A program made the position numbers and the translations under genes. The notes below the pieces were generated by a model, which saw only the letters and a list, made by a program, of their open reading frames with translations, was not told where the DNA came from and did not search any database. This document shows positions 30,940 through 44,079 of a stretch of DNA of 64,000 nucleotides, piece by piece (positions within the stretch are counted from its first letter, which is position 1; the number at the start of each line of letters is the position of its first letter). Source of the stretch: Lumnitzera littorea (lineage: Eukaryota; Streptophyta; Magnoliopsida; Myrtales; Combretaceae); NCBI GenBank assembly GCA_024138015.1, contig JAMXBB010000002.1, positions 49,780,469 through 49,844,468 of the forward strand, given 5' to 3'.

Positions 30940-32640
30940 TTAGGACTTTGGGCAGGCTGTGGACCTATGTTGTTAGGATTGAACCGACGTTTTCATCCGG
31001 AAAAGGATCAACGAGCACTAGGATTAAAGTTAAGAGACGCAGGTGTCGAGCGGGTTGTAAAGGTTATCATACCACTATTTTTTATTTTAGAATAAATGAT
31101 AGAAATTTTTAAATCATAAAAAATATGTTTTATTATCAACAGAACTTTACATTATAGTGTAAATTCAGAAAGAGGAAAGGGCGAAAAGATAAAAAGAAAA
31201 AAAGGGAAAGAAATGAAAAGAGATGCTAGTAAAGTCAGGGGCATTTAAATTTTAAATGGCAAATGCCAAAAAGGGGGTGAAAGATCGATAGGAGGGTGGT
31301 TTATGAGATATCTATATTATTAAAATTTTTAAAAGGGGTTTTATGTTTATTATTTTATTTTTAAAGTATTTCATTATGAAAGTTATTAATACTAGCAATT
31401 GATTTACTATGTTGTGAATATATCAATAATTGTGTTTGAAATCATTAATAAAAGTGAAATTAAAAGTTAAATGTTAAAAATATATATATATATATAAACT
31501 CTTATATCCATTTTCTCAAAATTTAAACTATGAAAGACTAACCACATAGCTGTTTAATATAACAATTCTTCACCTAAAAATGTTTGTAGTTAATCACATG
31601 AGTAAAGAATGGAACAATGTAGTAACAAAGTTTTATGTAAAAACTATTAAAGAATATCTATTTTTTTAAGAAAAAAAAAAAAGAACAACCTAAATGGTTT
31701 GCAGTTGCTACCATGTACAAGGCAATAATCCTAATCACACTTTAGTTGCCTCATTATGCATCTTGCAATATGCCTATAAATGTACCACGAAACAAATTAA
31801 TAAGCTAAATTACTATGTAAAGGCATAATAAGTCCTTATATAAATAATGTCTTTGAATTTAATGTATATTAGACTTGTGAATTAGTTGTTAGGTTGAAAC
31901 ATGGAAAAAGTGAAATATGTAAATTTCTTAAATTGTACATGATATGTTTCACTTATATAATTTAAGTCCTAATAGGCTTAAATAACTGTTATTGGTGTCT
32001 TTCACTTTAAATTATTATCTAATCATTCCATCTAATATTATATAAAAAAAATTAATATTAAATTAAGCTTTTAAAACTATAAATGTAATATAATATAAAC
32101 AAATTTATCAATTTGTTTGATTGCTTTTTTTTTCCCATTAATTACTCTACCTATTCATCTCTCTCCCAAACCCCACAACTTATTGTGCCCATCTTCTAAA
32201 TTTCTTCTCTCTACTCTCTCTCTTTCTTTGGCCAACAATTTAATCTTATAAAGAATTTAAAATATTTCTTCTCTCTAAAAATGTCGTCAATAATGTAATA
32301 TTATGAAGAATTCTAAATATTATTCAAGCCAATAACTTGAATAAAACAACATGAGCAGTTAAACACATATTGGGTTTTGATGAGCAATTTTGAATATTTA
32401 GTAATTTGAACCACCTAAAACAAGCGGAGAAATTTTCAAAAAACTCTTGGGACTTGGTGCATGCATACTCCAAATAATTCATAAATTCAAAAAAGTTTTA
32501 AAAATTGATTATTAAAACTAACAATTATAAAATGTATGAGTAAAAAGAATATGTTGTCTTAGAGTATTTATTAATAGTAAAGGGGCTTTACGCAAAGTAA
32601 ATCCACAAAACGAAACACTGTGAGGGAACATTAGGGTATT
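30940..32640. other. AT-rich intergenic sequence
   Basis: I see no gene. It includes a short (TA)n run near 31482-31496 and pyrimidine-rich tracts near 32150-32230. Two overlapping short plus-strand ORFs (30844-31112) show no recognisable product. Confidence 0.5.
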
Positions 32641-33686
32641 GTTCAATATGGCTATTCCGATGCTTAAATCAACGATGAATTCTTTGAAAGCAAATGATGC
32701 TTGGGAATAATATACAAACTTAGTGCATAAAGTATATAGAGCCTTACAATTAGGTGATGACAGGATATGTATAATGGAGTGGTGCCGGCAGTTAGAGAAC
32801 AGTTAGTGAGGAGAAATCCTCTCCCATAAGTATGGGAGAGTGAGGTCATAGCGTTCGACATGTCCCACTTATCCTAGATGTGGCTATTGACTTGATATAT
32901 TATCTTTATCTTATGTATTTTAGACGTTGAAGAGCTCCATAGGGTTGATCAATTTGGGCCTAAGGCTTAAGCCCACGACGACGAGCCCTAGGTGACAAGG
33001 CGTGTCAGATTTGGGCGAACTTAAGAGATTCATATCTAAAGAGCCCTATCAACACTTGTACACCCCACTCCATCTACCTTACCCATGCAGTCTCTTTGTT
33101 GAGGCAAAGGAAATGAGAAGGGATATATAGGTTGCTCAAGCATGTAGCTAGTTTGACTCAAAGGGGCTTGAGCTAGTGCTCCAATGTTGACGTGGTAAGG
33201 GTATAAGTCCAGGTTGGTAGTAAGCTAGGGGGACAATGTCTGAGATAGTAAATATTCGAGCCAAAGATGTTTAAGGTGGGATGAGCCAAGGTGATTAGCA
33301 GCTATCTTAAGGTAAAGTGCCGACGACCCAAGCAGGACGAAGCCTCGATTAGGATGTTAAAGCAGGACACCTTCACATCTCACTAGGCAGGCGATTCGAA
33401 GCTATGAGCTAGTCTAGCTGAACGACACTCATCATGGATCAAGCAAGTACGATTGCACTGTACCTCTATCGTACCAACCAGGTGGAAGTTGGAGGGACCA
33501 TAAGAAAACTCCTTGTAAAGGAAACTTTTTCAAATTCTGACCTAAGCGTACCCGTTTTCTGTGTATTTAATGTAATGTGATAGGTGTCTTGTCGCAGCAA
33601 ACTGGTACATAGCTACATGTGTTTTGCCTTTTGAAAATGATCGTTCAATCAAAACTCACTCCATGTATCTATTCTGTAACATTCCA
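32640..33686 (+). other. Left part of an older unit (D) split by element A
   Basis: Less AT-rich than its left neighbour and without a readable frame. It ends with TTCCA at 33682-33686, the left target duplication of element A; the sequence resumes at 62362. With A removed, this region lies directly upstream of the TATA box and broken ORF at 62.4-64 kb, so it is probably the U3, LTR or promoter region of an older transposable element. Confidence 0.45.
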
Positions 33687-35795
33687 TGTTGACACCTCAT
33701 TTTTACCACCCTTAGAATTCTTTTTTAATTGAGCTAGATTTAAAAAAAATGAAAAATAAATAAATAAATTTAAAAAAAAAAACAAAAAGAAAAAAATAAA
33801 AAATAATAAAAGTGTTAAGTGGAGTCGAGTCGAGTCGAGTCGAATTGAGTCGATGGTTGAAAATGTAAATTCAATTTAATAAATTCCAAGTCTTAAATAG
33901 TTGGGTTCCATTAAAAAATATTTTTAATCAAATATAAAACAGATTTTTATCTAATTTATATTGAGCTAAATAAATTTTGGATTTATTAAATAAGTCAGTA
34001 TATATATTGAGCTAAATTAAGATGGATTGGGTCAAGCCCAAGATAGAAAACCTAAATCAATGTAGGGGTTTTAGAAACTGGATTAAATCTTCAATAAATT
34101 TAATAAATCCAAATTGGGTATTATCGTATCTTATCAATATTGGATTTGTTAAGATTAAATCTATGTCTAAAAAGATTCAAGTGTATGTCTTATAAATAGT
34201 AGTTTTTTACTATAAAATTTTTCAAAGTTTTCCACTCATAAACTCTACACATCTCTTGTACAATTTCACGTCCTACACAAATTACATAGTCCTTACAATT
34301 CACTCATGCATAATCACACATTCACGCACAATCACACTTCCCCACAATTCATCCATTGTTCACGCCACTGTATACTCATAAGCCCACACATCCTTCACAA
34401 TTTCCAATAACCTTCACATACCCACATCACTGTACAGTCCATAGTTAATACACATTCACCGATCACAACCTACGTCCGTGCTACACATACTCACCAACAC
34501 AGCACTACACAACACTGCAACACATTTACGCCTACACTTCACAACACACAACACAAGCTTGCATCTCACACACACGCTTGATCCACCGCTCACAGTCCCA
34601 CGTACAATACACACGCTTACAGTCCCATCTACAGCACATATGTCCACAAGCAAATGCATAGCATATTCACTCACTGTGCAGTACTAATAGCATACACAAT
34701 TCTCGATTAGCAATCGTCATACGATCACACATACATCTGATCACTATACTCTACAATTGCATGCCCGATCACGTATACGATCTGACCTACTTAGGTAATT
34801 GAGTGAATTATTCATTATTTGTTTATTTTGTTTTTTAAACCACTTTATTGTACTAACTTTTTTTTTTTAGTGTAGGTTATTTTAATAATTTTAACATAAA
34901 CTATGAATTTGAAAACTTTTAGATAAATTCCATGTTTTTTTTTTTGTTAAATCATATTTTTCATTAAAACTGCGTTTTTAAAAAAGGTCGCATATCTTTT
35001 CTTCAAGATTCATATCTTTAGAGAAGATATATATCTAGATTGTATATCTTAGTTAATCTTATATTTAAGATTTAGAAAAATTAATTTTGACATGCAGTAT
35101 TTTTTTTTTTAAAAAATTAAAATTAAAAATCTTAATTAGACTTTTCAAAAGATTTAGTTAATTAGGTTTTTTTTTTCAAAGTAGATTTTTGAAATTAAAT
35201 CTTTTTAGAGTTCTAAAAAGAACAATAAATTAATAACTAACATAAATCTAGCTTGATTTCTTTTTTAAAAAATCAACCCACTAAATCTTTTCTTAAAAAA
35301 AAAAAAAAGAATTCATTAGTTTGATCCCGATTTGCAAGTATATAGGTACCTTTAAGACAACCATAAAAAATATTTTTTTTTCTTTTTTTAGAAAATTCGC
35401 AATAAAAATTTTTAAAAAAAATTCATTTTTGTATATTTTTACATCTATACATAACTTATCATTTTTAGAAAATTATAAAAAATAAAGGCCTATTGGTTTT
35501 TTTTATCTTTACATGGTAACTTAATCTTAATAGGTTAACTTCTAAGCTTATATTTTCTAGTTTAATTTTTTTAAAAAATAATTTTTTAGAATATTTACAT
35601 ACTAGTAGCTATCCGAAAACCCTAATTTCACTTTTCACTAGTTTAACTGTTTGATGACTCCAATTTTTTAAAATATTTTTTAAAAATATTTTCTTTCAAG
35701 AAAAATGTTTCCTTAATTTATTGTCAAATAATTTATATAAAGCGAGTTGATCTTAATATAGATTGAATGAAGAAAAACTGAAATAGAGCTCGATA
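33687..35795 (+). repeat. Element A 5' LTR
   Basis: 2109 bp, collinear with 60237-62361 and, in reverse complement, with both LTRs of element B. It has a GTCGA pentamer run (about 33823-33845) and a CA-rich block (about 34250-34680). The inner end ..GCTCGATA is set by the adjoining PBS. Confidence 0.9.
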
Positions 35796-35820
35796 GAATT
35801 AACGACTCTACTAAGAACCC
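35796..35820 (+). other. Element A degraded primer-binding site
   Basis: GAATTAACGACTCTACTAAG aligns base by base with GTTTGGCGACTCCACTGGGG of E1, differing mostly by transitions, as expected for an old methylated copy. Confidence 0.7.
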
Positions 35821-36720
35821 TAGTAAGCTAGTTATGTAAAAATAAAAATTAATTAATGGGCTTTCATTTTTTATTTCTTTTTATTGATATATTGTAATAT
35901 AGTTGTACTAACTGGATTTTAGTGATGTAGACCTCTAAGAAAAACCTAGCCCAATGGCCCATTAGTAAGGATTTTGGGGGGCTTTTATTTAAAAGAAAAA
36001 TTATTTGCATGCTTAGATATGGTTAGACCTAAGCCAACTTAGAAACTTTGAACCAACCGCTATTGTGTAACCCTCAGGTGACTAGGGTCTTTATACTCGC
36101 CTAGTAGTGATAGGCGAGCTTACTCAAGTTTCAATGTAACTCATTAGGTTTTTCTTCAAAAATCTCTAGAGCTACAAAGCTTGAGACTCACAAAGCCTAT
36201 CTTCTTGCATCATTTTTTTTTTTTTGAAAAATAAAAAGGAGTAGTCATTTTTAAATTATAGAAAAATTTGATTATTATTATCCACATTCGGTTAAGCTTT
36301 CATTTAAAAAAAAAAAAGAAATTAAAAGAATTAGTACCCTTATATATAAGTGTTCATGAGCTTTACTTTTTATTTCGATCTACTTATATATAAGTGTATT
36401 CTTGACTGTGAGCTCATAATAATACCTATAATTTATTAATTACCTACCCCTATTACATTACATACATATGTAGCATATTGCATTTAATATTTTTTTATTT
36501 GATTTCTTTTTTATATACTAATGCTTGTTTCCATGTGAATATTTTTGTTTCCCATATTATAGGTGTTTTTTTTTTTTTTTATTCTCTCTTAGTTAATCAA
36601 AGGCTGCATAATTTAAAAGAATTGAAAAAGCTATAAAATTATTAATATCATATACAATCTTATTATAAGCTTAGTAGTTTCATTGTAAATAATTGCATTA
36701 TTTCATCTTTTATGTAACAT
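35821..36720 (+). other. Element A 5' leader
   Basis: Non-coding. It contains two copies of the 12 bp palindrome CTTATATATAAG (36339-36350 and 36383-36394). Several stretches recur in reverse complement at 56.8-57.3 kb in element B, for example around ATATTGTAATATAGTTGT, so A and B share a leader. Confidence 0.65.
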
Positions 36721-36724
36721 AGAT

Positions 36725-38237
36725 ATGGAAAGTCAGTGTAGCGTCAATCTTAAGCGCATCCATGAGGTCCAACTTGATAAGTACACTTTCTCCGAGGGTA
36801 TATTGAAAGATTGGTTGAATCAGCTTCCACCCACTAAGCAATATTACATTTGCAAAAAATTGGGCCAATCATATCTCTCATGTAAATCCAGCTTCACCAG
36901 CCACTCATACAAGCCCTAATCCATTATTGAGATCCAGAATTTGTAGCTTTAAGTTCAGCCTACATGTGTCAACACCCACTTTACAAGAGTATTCTCAATT
37001 ACTTAGTGCCCTACCTCTCGAAGTAATCATAATGGTTCCAGATCTCAAAGTCCAGCTTAAGAAAGCCTTCATGACTTTTCTAGGAGTAAAAAAGGCCGCC
37101 TTAGCCCCTTTCTTATCTTCAGAGGGCAAGAAATGTCTTAACATCTTAAGACTAGTAGAATGGTTTTCAAGACTAGATACTTATAAAAAACAACGTTAGA
37201 TCTTTTGTGAAGGATATGAATCATGGCCTGAAAAGAGAGTAAACGCCTTTATCATGGTAATATTTGACATAATGTTATTCTCCTTCAAGTATAGTCAAGT
37301 CCATTATAGGATAGTCGAGCTAGTAACCTAATTTTTAAATGGCAAATCCTATATACCGACATTATTGGTAGAGCAACTCAGGACACTTACCCATTTATAG
37401 AAGCAAGGGCATGGGTACTTCATGACCCACCCTACAATTCTTATTGTATGGTTTCTCAGTCATGCATAGGGATTTGGAGGGAACCTTCTCAAAGCATCCT
37501 TAACTGAACATATGAATGTAATTAACGACTTTGCCAGTTACCTTAAGGTATCGGAAGAAGCTCAGTTCAAAAGATGGGTAACAGTCATAAGCAAGATCCA
37601 ACTGAGGGATTTTATGTGGACATCTAGATAGAACAACTACACTAGAGCTATTATATGGTGCACCAATTATGCGGGGGTCATTAGCATTATGGGTTGTACA
37701 GGGTATTTCTCAACTTATGTCACCAAACAACAGGTCTACTTCAAGAAATAGCATATATGGATTCCTTATAAAGTGTTACATTAAATTATCAAGATCCTTG
37801 CTTACCCACCACTGTCCTGACTCAATGACTAGCAAAACTTGTAAAGCTGTAGGAATAAAGGGAAGTTAAGAAGGTAGTAAACGTGGGAACTTTGAGGGGA
37901 AAGTCAAGGAATACCAGGCCACCAAACAATTTATCTGTGATCATCTGAAGAAGATTGTAAAGATATCGTATGAAGTTTTAGACGTATTCAGACATGAGCT
38001 AGAGCTAGAACACCTTTCACCTACTGAATAAGCTTACCGAAACACTATACGGTCCAGAGTTGAAGCCCAATTCCAATAATGTAAAAAGATCATTGAAGAA
38101 TTAAAAATGGATAATGAGAGGTTGCTGGAAGAAAACCAGTTCTTAAGGAGTAAGATTCGAGAAAAAGATGTTACAGTCCAAAAACTCGTGAGAGAATTTG
38201 ATGAAGCCCTTCCTAGCCAAATCTGTCGACTTTTATA
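36725..38237 (+). pseudogene. ORF1 (pre-gag ORF) remnant of element A
   Basis: Starts at ATG 36725 (protein begins MESQCSVNLKRIHEV) and runs through several frames with stops. Recognisable pieces are CPTLQEYSQLLSALP-like sequence (read across frames near 36960-37010), LKKAFMTFLGVKKA, and a C-terminal coiled coil (KKIIEELKMDNERLLEENQ, about 38080-38150) ending at a stop at 38235-38237. Ogre elements carry an ORF1 of unknown function upstream of gag, and position and layout match. Parts resemble plant-mobile-domain-like proteins, but I cannot confirm this by reading. Function is unknown even in the family. Confidence 0.6.
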
Positions 38238-38498
38238 AATATAGGATTTGATTTTTAGGAAGAGTAGTTAAGAGTGTTTTTTTTCTTTTCCTAGTCCATT
38301 GTTTAGGCTTGATTATATGATTATTAATAAATTTGCAGCTTCATTAAATGAAAGTCTTTATTGGTTGCGTAGTCTTTTGCTCATTTTTTAATTTATTTTT
38401 GTCTTTAATAGTTGCCTTTTAAATGAAAAAAAAAATTAACAAAACAACAAAAAAATATTAATTCACAAAAATGTCTAAACTTAGGTCTTTATAGGATT

Positions 38499-40138
38499 TT
38501 GAAGATAGCGCTCAAGCGAGCAAATTCTGTTAGAAGCCCAATATTCACTTGTTCCAAGATAAAAATGTCAACTCACGATAGTAAAAATGTCAATCAAACA
38601 AAGCCTAACCTGAGAGTCACAACCTTCAAAGAAAATATGATCAAGATGATTGAACAAATTCAAGCTCTCACTCGAATTATTAGAATTCTCAATGATCACC
38701 AAGCATCTCAAGTCAACCTGAATCGGAATGCAGAAGCGACCCCTCCCCTTGAACTAACAGATGTGGAATTAGTCCCCAATGTTGAGACATAAAGGAAGGA
38801 GATTGAGGAAAAACACAAAGAGATAAAAAGGAATTTTATGCAGAAGTTGACTAAGAAGATGAAAACTCTGGAAATGATTAATGGGCTTGAGTAGATGGGA
38901 ATGGTCAATTTGCCAACGTATGAAGATGATGACTTCCTGGAAAAGTTTAAAGTTCCAAAGTTTAAGAAATATGATGGGATTAGCTGCTCGAAGCTTCATA
39001 CTAGGTTTTACATCATAAATATGGGAAAATATACGAAGTATGACAAGGTGATGGCCCAAACCTTTCAAGATAGCTTGATTGGGACCACCTTAATTTGGTA
39101 TGCCCAATTAGACTTGAACGAGATTGATACATGGGATAAGTTAGCCTAAGCTTTCTACAACCAGTACAAGTTCAATATTGAGGTGGCTCCATCTATGTAA
39201 GATTTGAAAAATTTATGTAAAGAAGGCTAACGAAAGCTTTAAGGAGTATGCTTAGAGATGGAGAAGCATAACAACTCAAGTGATCCCTCCCTTAACAGAA
39301 AAGGATTTGACCTTTGCTTTTATTAACACTCTTAGAAGCCCATACTATCAACATCTAGAAGGTCATCCTACTTCTAACTTTGTAGAGATTGTAGCCTTAG
39401 GGTGCCAAATTGAGGAAGCTATCTCTATTGAAAGGCTTCTTAATCTTGAAGCAACTGAGAAGAAAATGCCTCCTACAAGATTCTCCAACAAAGCTAAAGA
39501 AGGTACTGTTAGCATTATCAATACTGACGACCTTATTAGACTTGTAACATCGATAGCCATATCAGGAATCCTTAATGCCCCACCGAATCCAAAATTAGAA
39601 TAACTGCCTACAAAGAAGACAGTTTACCAAGATCCCTATTCCTCTAAGTCGGGTTTTTCTACGACTAAGGAAAGAGAATCTCTTGACATTTGAAATACCG
39701 AAGGAAAGATAAAGATTGAGGGACTACATCCCAGAGCTTCATTACGATTATCATTTGGGGTAAGAGGGACATTACATAGACCAATGTTAGAGACTCAAAT
39801 ATAAGACCCAAGATCTTATTGATGCTAAGTTGGTGCAATTGGACTTCATCCAAACTCCCACTCGCAACGTGGGTAATAATCCTCTACCAAATCATGGGCA
39901 CTCAATCAATATGATTATCACTGAAGTTTTTGAACTAGAAGTTGATCTAGATAGTCTTCCTATCACTATTGAAGAGGTAACTTGGAACCTAAGACAGGCT
40001 GGACACTTACAAAATATGAATCTTAAAGATAGAACCTGGACTAGACCAACAATATATCAATTGTTAAAGGATGAGAAGATAAAGAAGGCTGACCCTATGG
40101 CTACGACGATTCCAAAACCACGAAAGAAATGTACTTAA
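38499..40138 (+). pseudogene. Gag remnant of element A
   Basis: Frames 38499-38792, 38895-39149, 39280-39603 and 39830-40138 follow one another. The middle frame has the retrotransposon-gag signature: FKVPKFKKYDGISC, FQDSLIGTTLIWYAQLD, then DTWDKLA before a stop. Near 39725-39830 a zinc-knuckle-like stretch survives in broken form (H-Y-D-Y-H-L-G...GHYID), followed by LVQLDFIQTP and NHGHSINMI, which is typical of Ogre Gag ends. The product would form the particle shell and bind RNA. At least three stops or shifts break it. Confidence 0.8.
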
Positions 40139-40829
40139 AAGAAACTTAGAAAAAGGTATGAAGCCGAAGATCCGATGGTCGATAGCCTAGGAGAGTTATC
40201 AAGCAAATTTCAGTACTTGTTTAATAATGCCAGTTCACCCGTAGTATATGTTGACAAACCCCCATCTAGATGGGGGTCTAAATTTGAGGAAGAAGAAAAG
40301 CTTATTACAAAAGCCAAGACGATGGCCAAGATGGTTGGGTTGGTTGGAGATGAGCCTAAACCTTTGGTTTTTCAATACTACAGGAAGGACAAGAAGGTTG
40401 AAGAATTAGATAAACCCAAGAAAAATGCTTGTAATATCCCAATAACCCTAAAGAATTACAAAGCAGCCCTTCTGAGTTTCCAAATGGTGAATCAAACAAC
40501 CAGGTCCTTGCGAACTATGGTTAGTGGACTTACTCGCTTGGGTCAAGTCTATGACCAAAATGAGGAGCTAAGAGAAAGTCTTCTTTGGAAGAAGCTTCTT
40601 GAAGGATCTTTAAACGGATGAGAAAGATCAAAAAGTTCTAAGAAGATAATGAAAGCTAGTGAGTATAAGATTATGGATTGGCTAGCTAGGGTACCGGCTT
40701 AGATCTCCCTAATGGGCTTGCTGCCGTCGTCTAATATTCACCCAAAAGCCTTAATTAATATTCTGAAAGATGTTAAAGACGTGAAGGGATTTCCATTGAA
40801 AAGTTGAGATTAGTAGTTAACTTGGTGTT

Positions 40830-41180
40830 TACAATGGATCAGATTTCATTCTCACCAGATGAGCTAGGTAAAGAAAGGGGCTGATACACAAAACCCCTCT
40901 TCATAGTCGTTAAGTGTGTAAAGAGAATTGTTGCTCAAGTATTGGTTGATAATGGTTCCTCATTGAATGTATTTCCGCTGGCGACACTAAATTTTCTTAG
41001 AGTAGATTCAACTAAGATAAAGCCTAGCTTGATTTCAGTAAGAGCGCTTGATGAATCAAAGAGGGAGATACTTGAAGAAATTGGGCTGCAGGTTGAGATT
41101 AGTCCATAAATGTTCACTATTCCGTTTTAAGTCCTAGGTATACCTCGAACCTTCAATTTTCTATTGGGAAGGTAGGGCAA
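40830..41180 (+). pseudogene. Aspartic protease remnant of element A
   Basis: The frame carries VLVDNGSSLNVFP (catalytic Asp in codons at 40945-40962), then SLISVRALDESKREILEEIGLQVEISP, an in-frame stop, and the C-terminal LGIPRTFNFLLGR where the family has a hydrophobic-LLGRP motif. The order after gag and before RT is as expected. Stops make it inactive. Confidence 0.8.
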
Positions 41181-41589
41181 TTTCATTTAGTTTACATTAG
41201 AAGGTGAAATTCATAGCCAATGGGTAGCTGGTCACTATTCTTGTGGAGCAAGACTACAAGATTCACAAAGAGACATCTAATTCGCATATCAAGAGTGAAG
41301 AATTTAAGGAAGTAGGATTATAGATTTTCAACAAGGTCAGCATGATTGAAGTATCAAGACAGGGGGCATGGGATCACTCGGAACAACCTAGTGGTAGATT
41401 GGAACATTTGGGCTCAAATATGAGCCTATTGAGGAAGAAATCCAAGAAATGAAGGCCAAAACCAAAGGGAAGAGAGGAGATAAATTGTACTATGTTCATA
41501 TGGAGTTTCTAAACATTTGCCAGACATTCTTAGCACCAGCTTGTGTTCAAGAACCTAAAGTAGCCAATTTATCCAAAGCTTTAACTTAG

Positions 41590-41859
41590 TAATGTAACAT
41601 CAGTTCAAACAAGGAGAAAGATATTGGTGCCCCAGTTTCCTCATGCAACTGGTTTTCTGTTCCTATTAATAGGTCTCTTTAGAAAGGCAATATTAGATCA
41701 ATTGGAAGTATTCAATTTCACAATTAGTCTGATTAGTTAGGCCTTTTCTTTCAGACAATTTGAATTCATTCAATAAAGTTAGTTCCTTTCTTTCTTTCTT
41801 CCAATTCTTCTTCTTTATTATTTACTTATTACCATTTTTCCCTTTTCTTCACTCTTTAG
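41590..41859 (+). other. Probable Ogre-type intron between protease and RT
   Basis: A long pyrimidine tract (about 41785-41857) ends in CACTCTTTAG at 41850-41859, a strong plant splice acceptor, exactly in the protease-RT gap where Ogre elements have a spliced intron. The donor is not clear; the left limit given is a guess. Confidence 0.45.
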
Positions 41860-42104
41860 ATCCGATAAAAATGATGAACATAATGGATATCTCACGTCTG
41901 TAAATGATGAAAGTACTAATATTACCTTCGACCCTATTAGGTCAGACGTCAAAGATGATATTGAGACCACAAGCAAAATACAAAAGAGTTAGCATTAATT
42001 TGAATAGGGTAGAGTGATTATTGATGAACTAATAGTTGTAATTAATTTGGGGATAGAAGAGAATCCGTGAAACTTGAAAATTAGGGGTAATTTAGCAGAT
42101 GATC

Positions 42105-42990
42105 AAAAGTAGGAGTTGTCACGATTATTATTAGAATACTTAGATATATTCACTTGGTCCTATGAGGATATGCTTGGTTTAGATTCATTAATCGTAGTTC
42201 ACAAGTTGCCTACAAGAGAGAATGCTAAACCTAAGAGGCAAAAGCTTAGGCGATTTAGGCCAAATACACTCCTTAAGATAAAAGAAGTGAAGAAATTACT
42301 AGAAGTTGGGTTTATAGAAGTGTCAGAGTACCCAGAATAGGTAGCCAATATAATGCTGGCATTGAAGAAAAATGGGAAAGTTAGAGTATGTGTGAACTTT
42401 CGTGATTTGAACCAAGCAACTCCTAATGATAACTTTCCTTTACCACATATTGATGTATTGGTGGACAACACAACCAAAAATCATCTTTTCTTATTTATAG
42501 ATGATTTCTCGAGATATAATTAGATCAAGATGGTCGAGAAAGATGAAATCAAAACTGCTTTTGTTACCACTTGGGGAACATTTTGTTATTACGTAATGCC
42601 TTTCAAGTTGAAGAATGCTAAGGTAACTTATCAACGCGCTATGATTACCTTGTTTCATGACATGATGCACCATTAAATCGAAGTTTATGTAGATGATATG
42701 ATTACCAAATCCAAGAAGGATGAGAATCATGTCAATGTTATGCAAAAATTGTTTGACCAATTGAGAAAGTTCCAACTGAAGCTAAATCTAGAAAAGTGCC
42801 CCTTTGGAGTAATGTTGAGTAAATTGTTGGGTTTTATAGTTAACTAAAAAGGAATCAAAGTAAACCCAGACAAAGTCAAAACAATCATAAACATACCTAT
42901 ACCAAAGACTGTAAAAGAAGTTCGAAGACTATTGGGGAGGTTAAATTACATTGCTCGATTTGTATCATAACTAATTGATAAATGCAAGCT
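42105..42990 (+). pseudogene. Reverse transcriptase remnant of element A
   Basis: Motifs in order: FTWSYEDMLGLD (the N-terminal region), KEVKKLLEVGFIEVSEYPE, KKNGKVRVCVNFRDLNQATP (family D of VDFRDLN is N here), NFPLPHIDVLVD, VTTWGTFCYYVMPFKLKNA, and the active site VYVDDMITKSK at about 42683-42712. Then come LNLEKCPFGV and VRRLLGRLNYIARF. In-frame stops occur after YPE, in the SRYN-stop-IKM region, before IEVYVDD and further on. It copied RNA to DNA when intact; the YVDD core is preserved but the frame is not. Confidence 0.9.
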
Positions 42991-43500
42991 GTTATTCAAA
43001 CTCTTGAAGAAGAATGCAGCAATAGAATGGGACGAAGAATGTGAGAAAGCATTTGCTAAATTCAAAGGGTATCTTATGAATCCTTCGGTATTAGTCACTC
43101 CTATACCGGGATGGTCATTGATTCTCTACTTAACGATCCTCTTTAGATCGATGGGATGTATGCTAGAGTAAAGAGATGAAATAGGTAAAAAAGAGCATCC
43201 TATATATTACTTGAGTAAGAAGTTTACAAAAGGTGAACAAAAACAATTAGAGGTGGAAAGAACATGTTGTGCTTCAGTATAGATGATGCACAAGCTTAGG
43301 TAGTATACTCTCGATTACTCAATAAAGTTGTTGACAAAACATGACCCTTTAAGGTATTTAGTAGAAAAGCTAGCATTGATCAGGAGGATATCAAAGTGAT
43401 AGATGCTGCTCTCTGAGTTTGATATCAAATACATAAGTTAGAATTTAGTCAAAGGCAAGTAGTGGTTGATTAATTAGCAAAATACCCACTAAAATATGAA
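42991..43500 (+). pseudogene. RNase H (first) and connection remnant of element A
   Basis: After RT the frame continues with LLKKNAAIEWDEECEKAFAKFKGYL and PSVLVTP, then HPIYYLSKKFTKGEQKQLEVE, the standard gypsy RNase H region, ending around SEFDIKY. At least five stops break it. Confidence 0.75.
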
Positions 43501-43569
43501 GATGAAGATGATGGTTTGGAAGCTCGGTTTCCTAATGAAAATGTGATGGTGGTAAATGAACTAAGTGAT

Positions 43570-43970
43570 GAAAAATTGGAATAGGGAATGTATTTTGATG
43601 AAGCAGCTAATGTGTTTGAATGTAGGATAGGGGTAGTATTGGTATCACCCAAGGGTAATAATTTCCCTATGGCATTCGAGTTAGCATTTCCATATACAAA
43701 CAATATAGCAGAATATGAAGCTTGCATTTTGGGGCTCAAAATAGTGCTAGACATGGGAATACAAAAGCTTGAAGTATATGGAGATTCCTCTCTTATAATT
43801 CTCTAAATCTTGGGGGAATATAAGACAAAAGACGAAAAGTTAATACCTTATCATGAGCATTTAGGAAAGCTAATTAAAAGATTCCAAAAAATTTCATTCA
43901 CTTATATCTCAAGAACCCCAAATCAATTTGCTAATGCACTAGTCATGTAAGCATCAACGGTGAAAGTTAC
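43570..43970 (+). pseudogene. Second, archaeal-type RNase H (aRNH) remnant of element A
   Basis: The frame 43588-43806 and its continuation past a stop show YFDEAANV, then NNIAEYEACILGLKIVLDMG, LEVYGDSSLI, EYKTKDEKLIPYHEHL and TPNQFANALV. This is the aRNH domain found between RNase H and integrase only in the Tat/Ogre branch of plant gypsy elements. The D-E-D catalytic residues are visible (YFDEA, AEYEA, YGDS). The last expected Asp (QFADAL in the family) is Asn here. Confidence 0.85.
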
Positions 43971-44079
43971 AGACGGGATAAAAATTCAGCCCTTAAAGAT
44001 TGAGGTAAAGGAAAGACTAACTTTTTGCTTGACTGTTGAAGAGAAGGAATCGAAGAAGCCTTAGTATTATAATATCAAA

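Noticed and set aside
30844..31112. Two overlapping plus-strand ORFs upstream of the BED/hAT gene
   Set aside because: Located at the likely divergent promoter with no recognisable product; the overlap in two frames suggests chance.
34456..34687. Overlapping short ORFs on both strands rich in His, Thr, Cys and Val
   Set aside because: They translate a CA-rich block of the element A LTR; the matching block at 60792-61306 gives similar chance ORFs.
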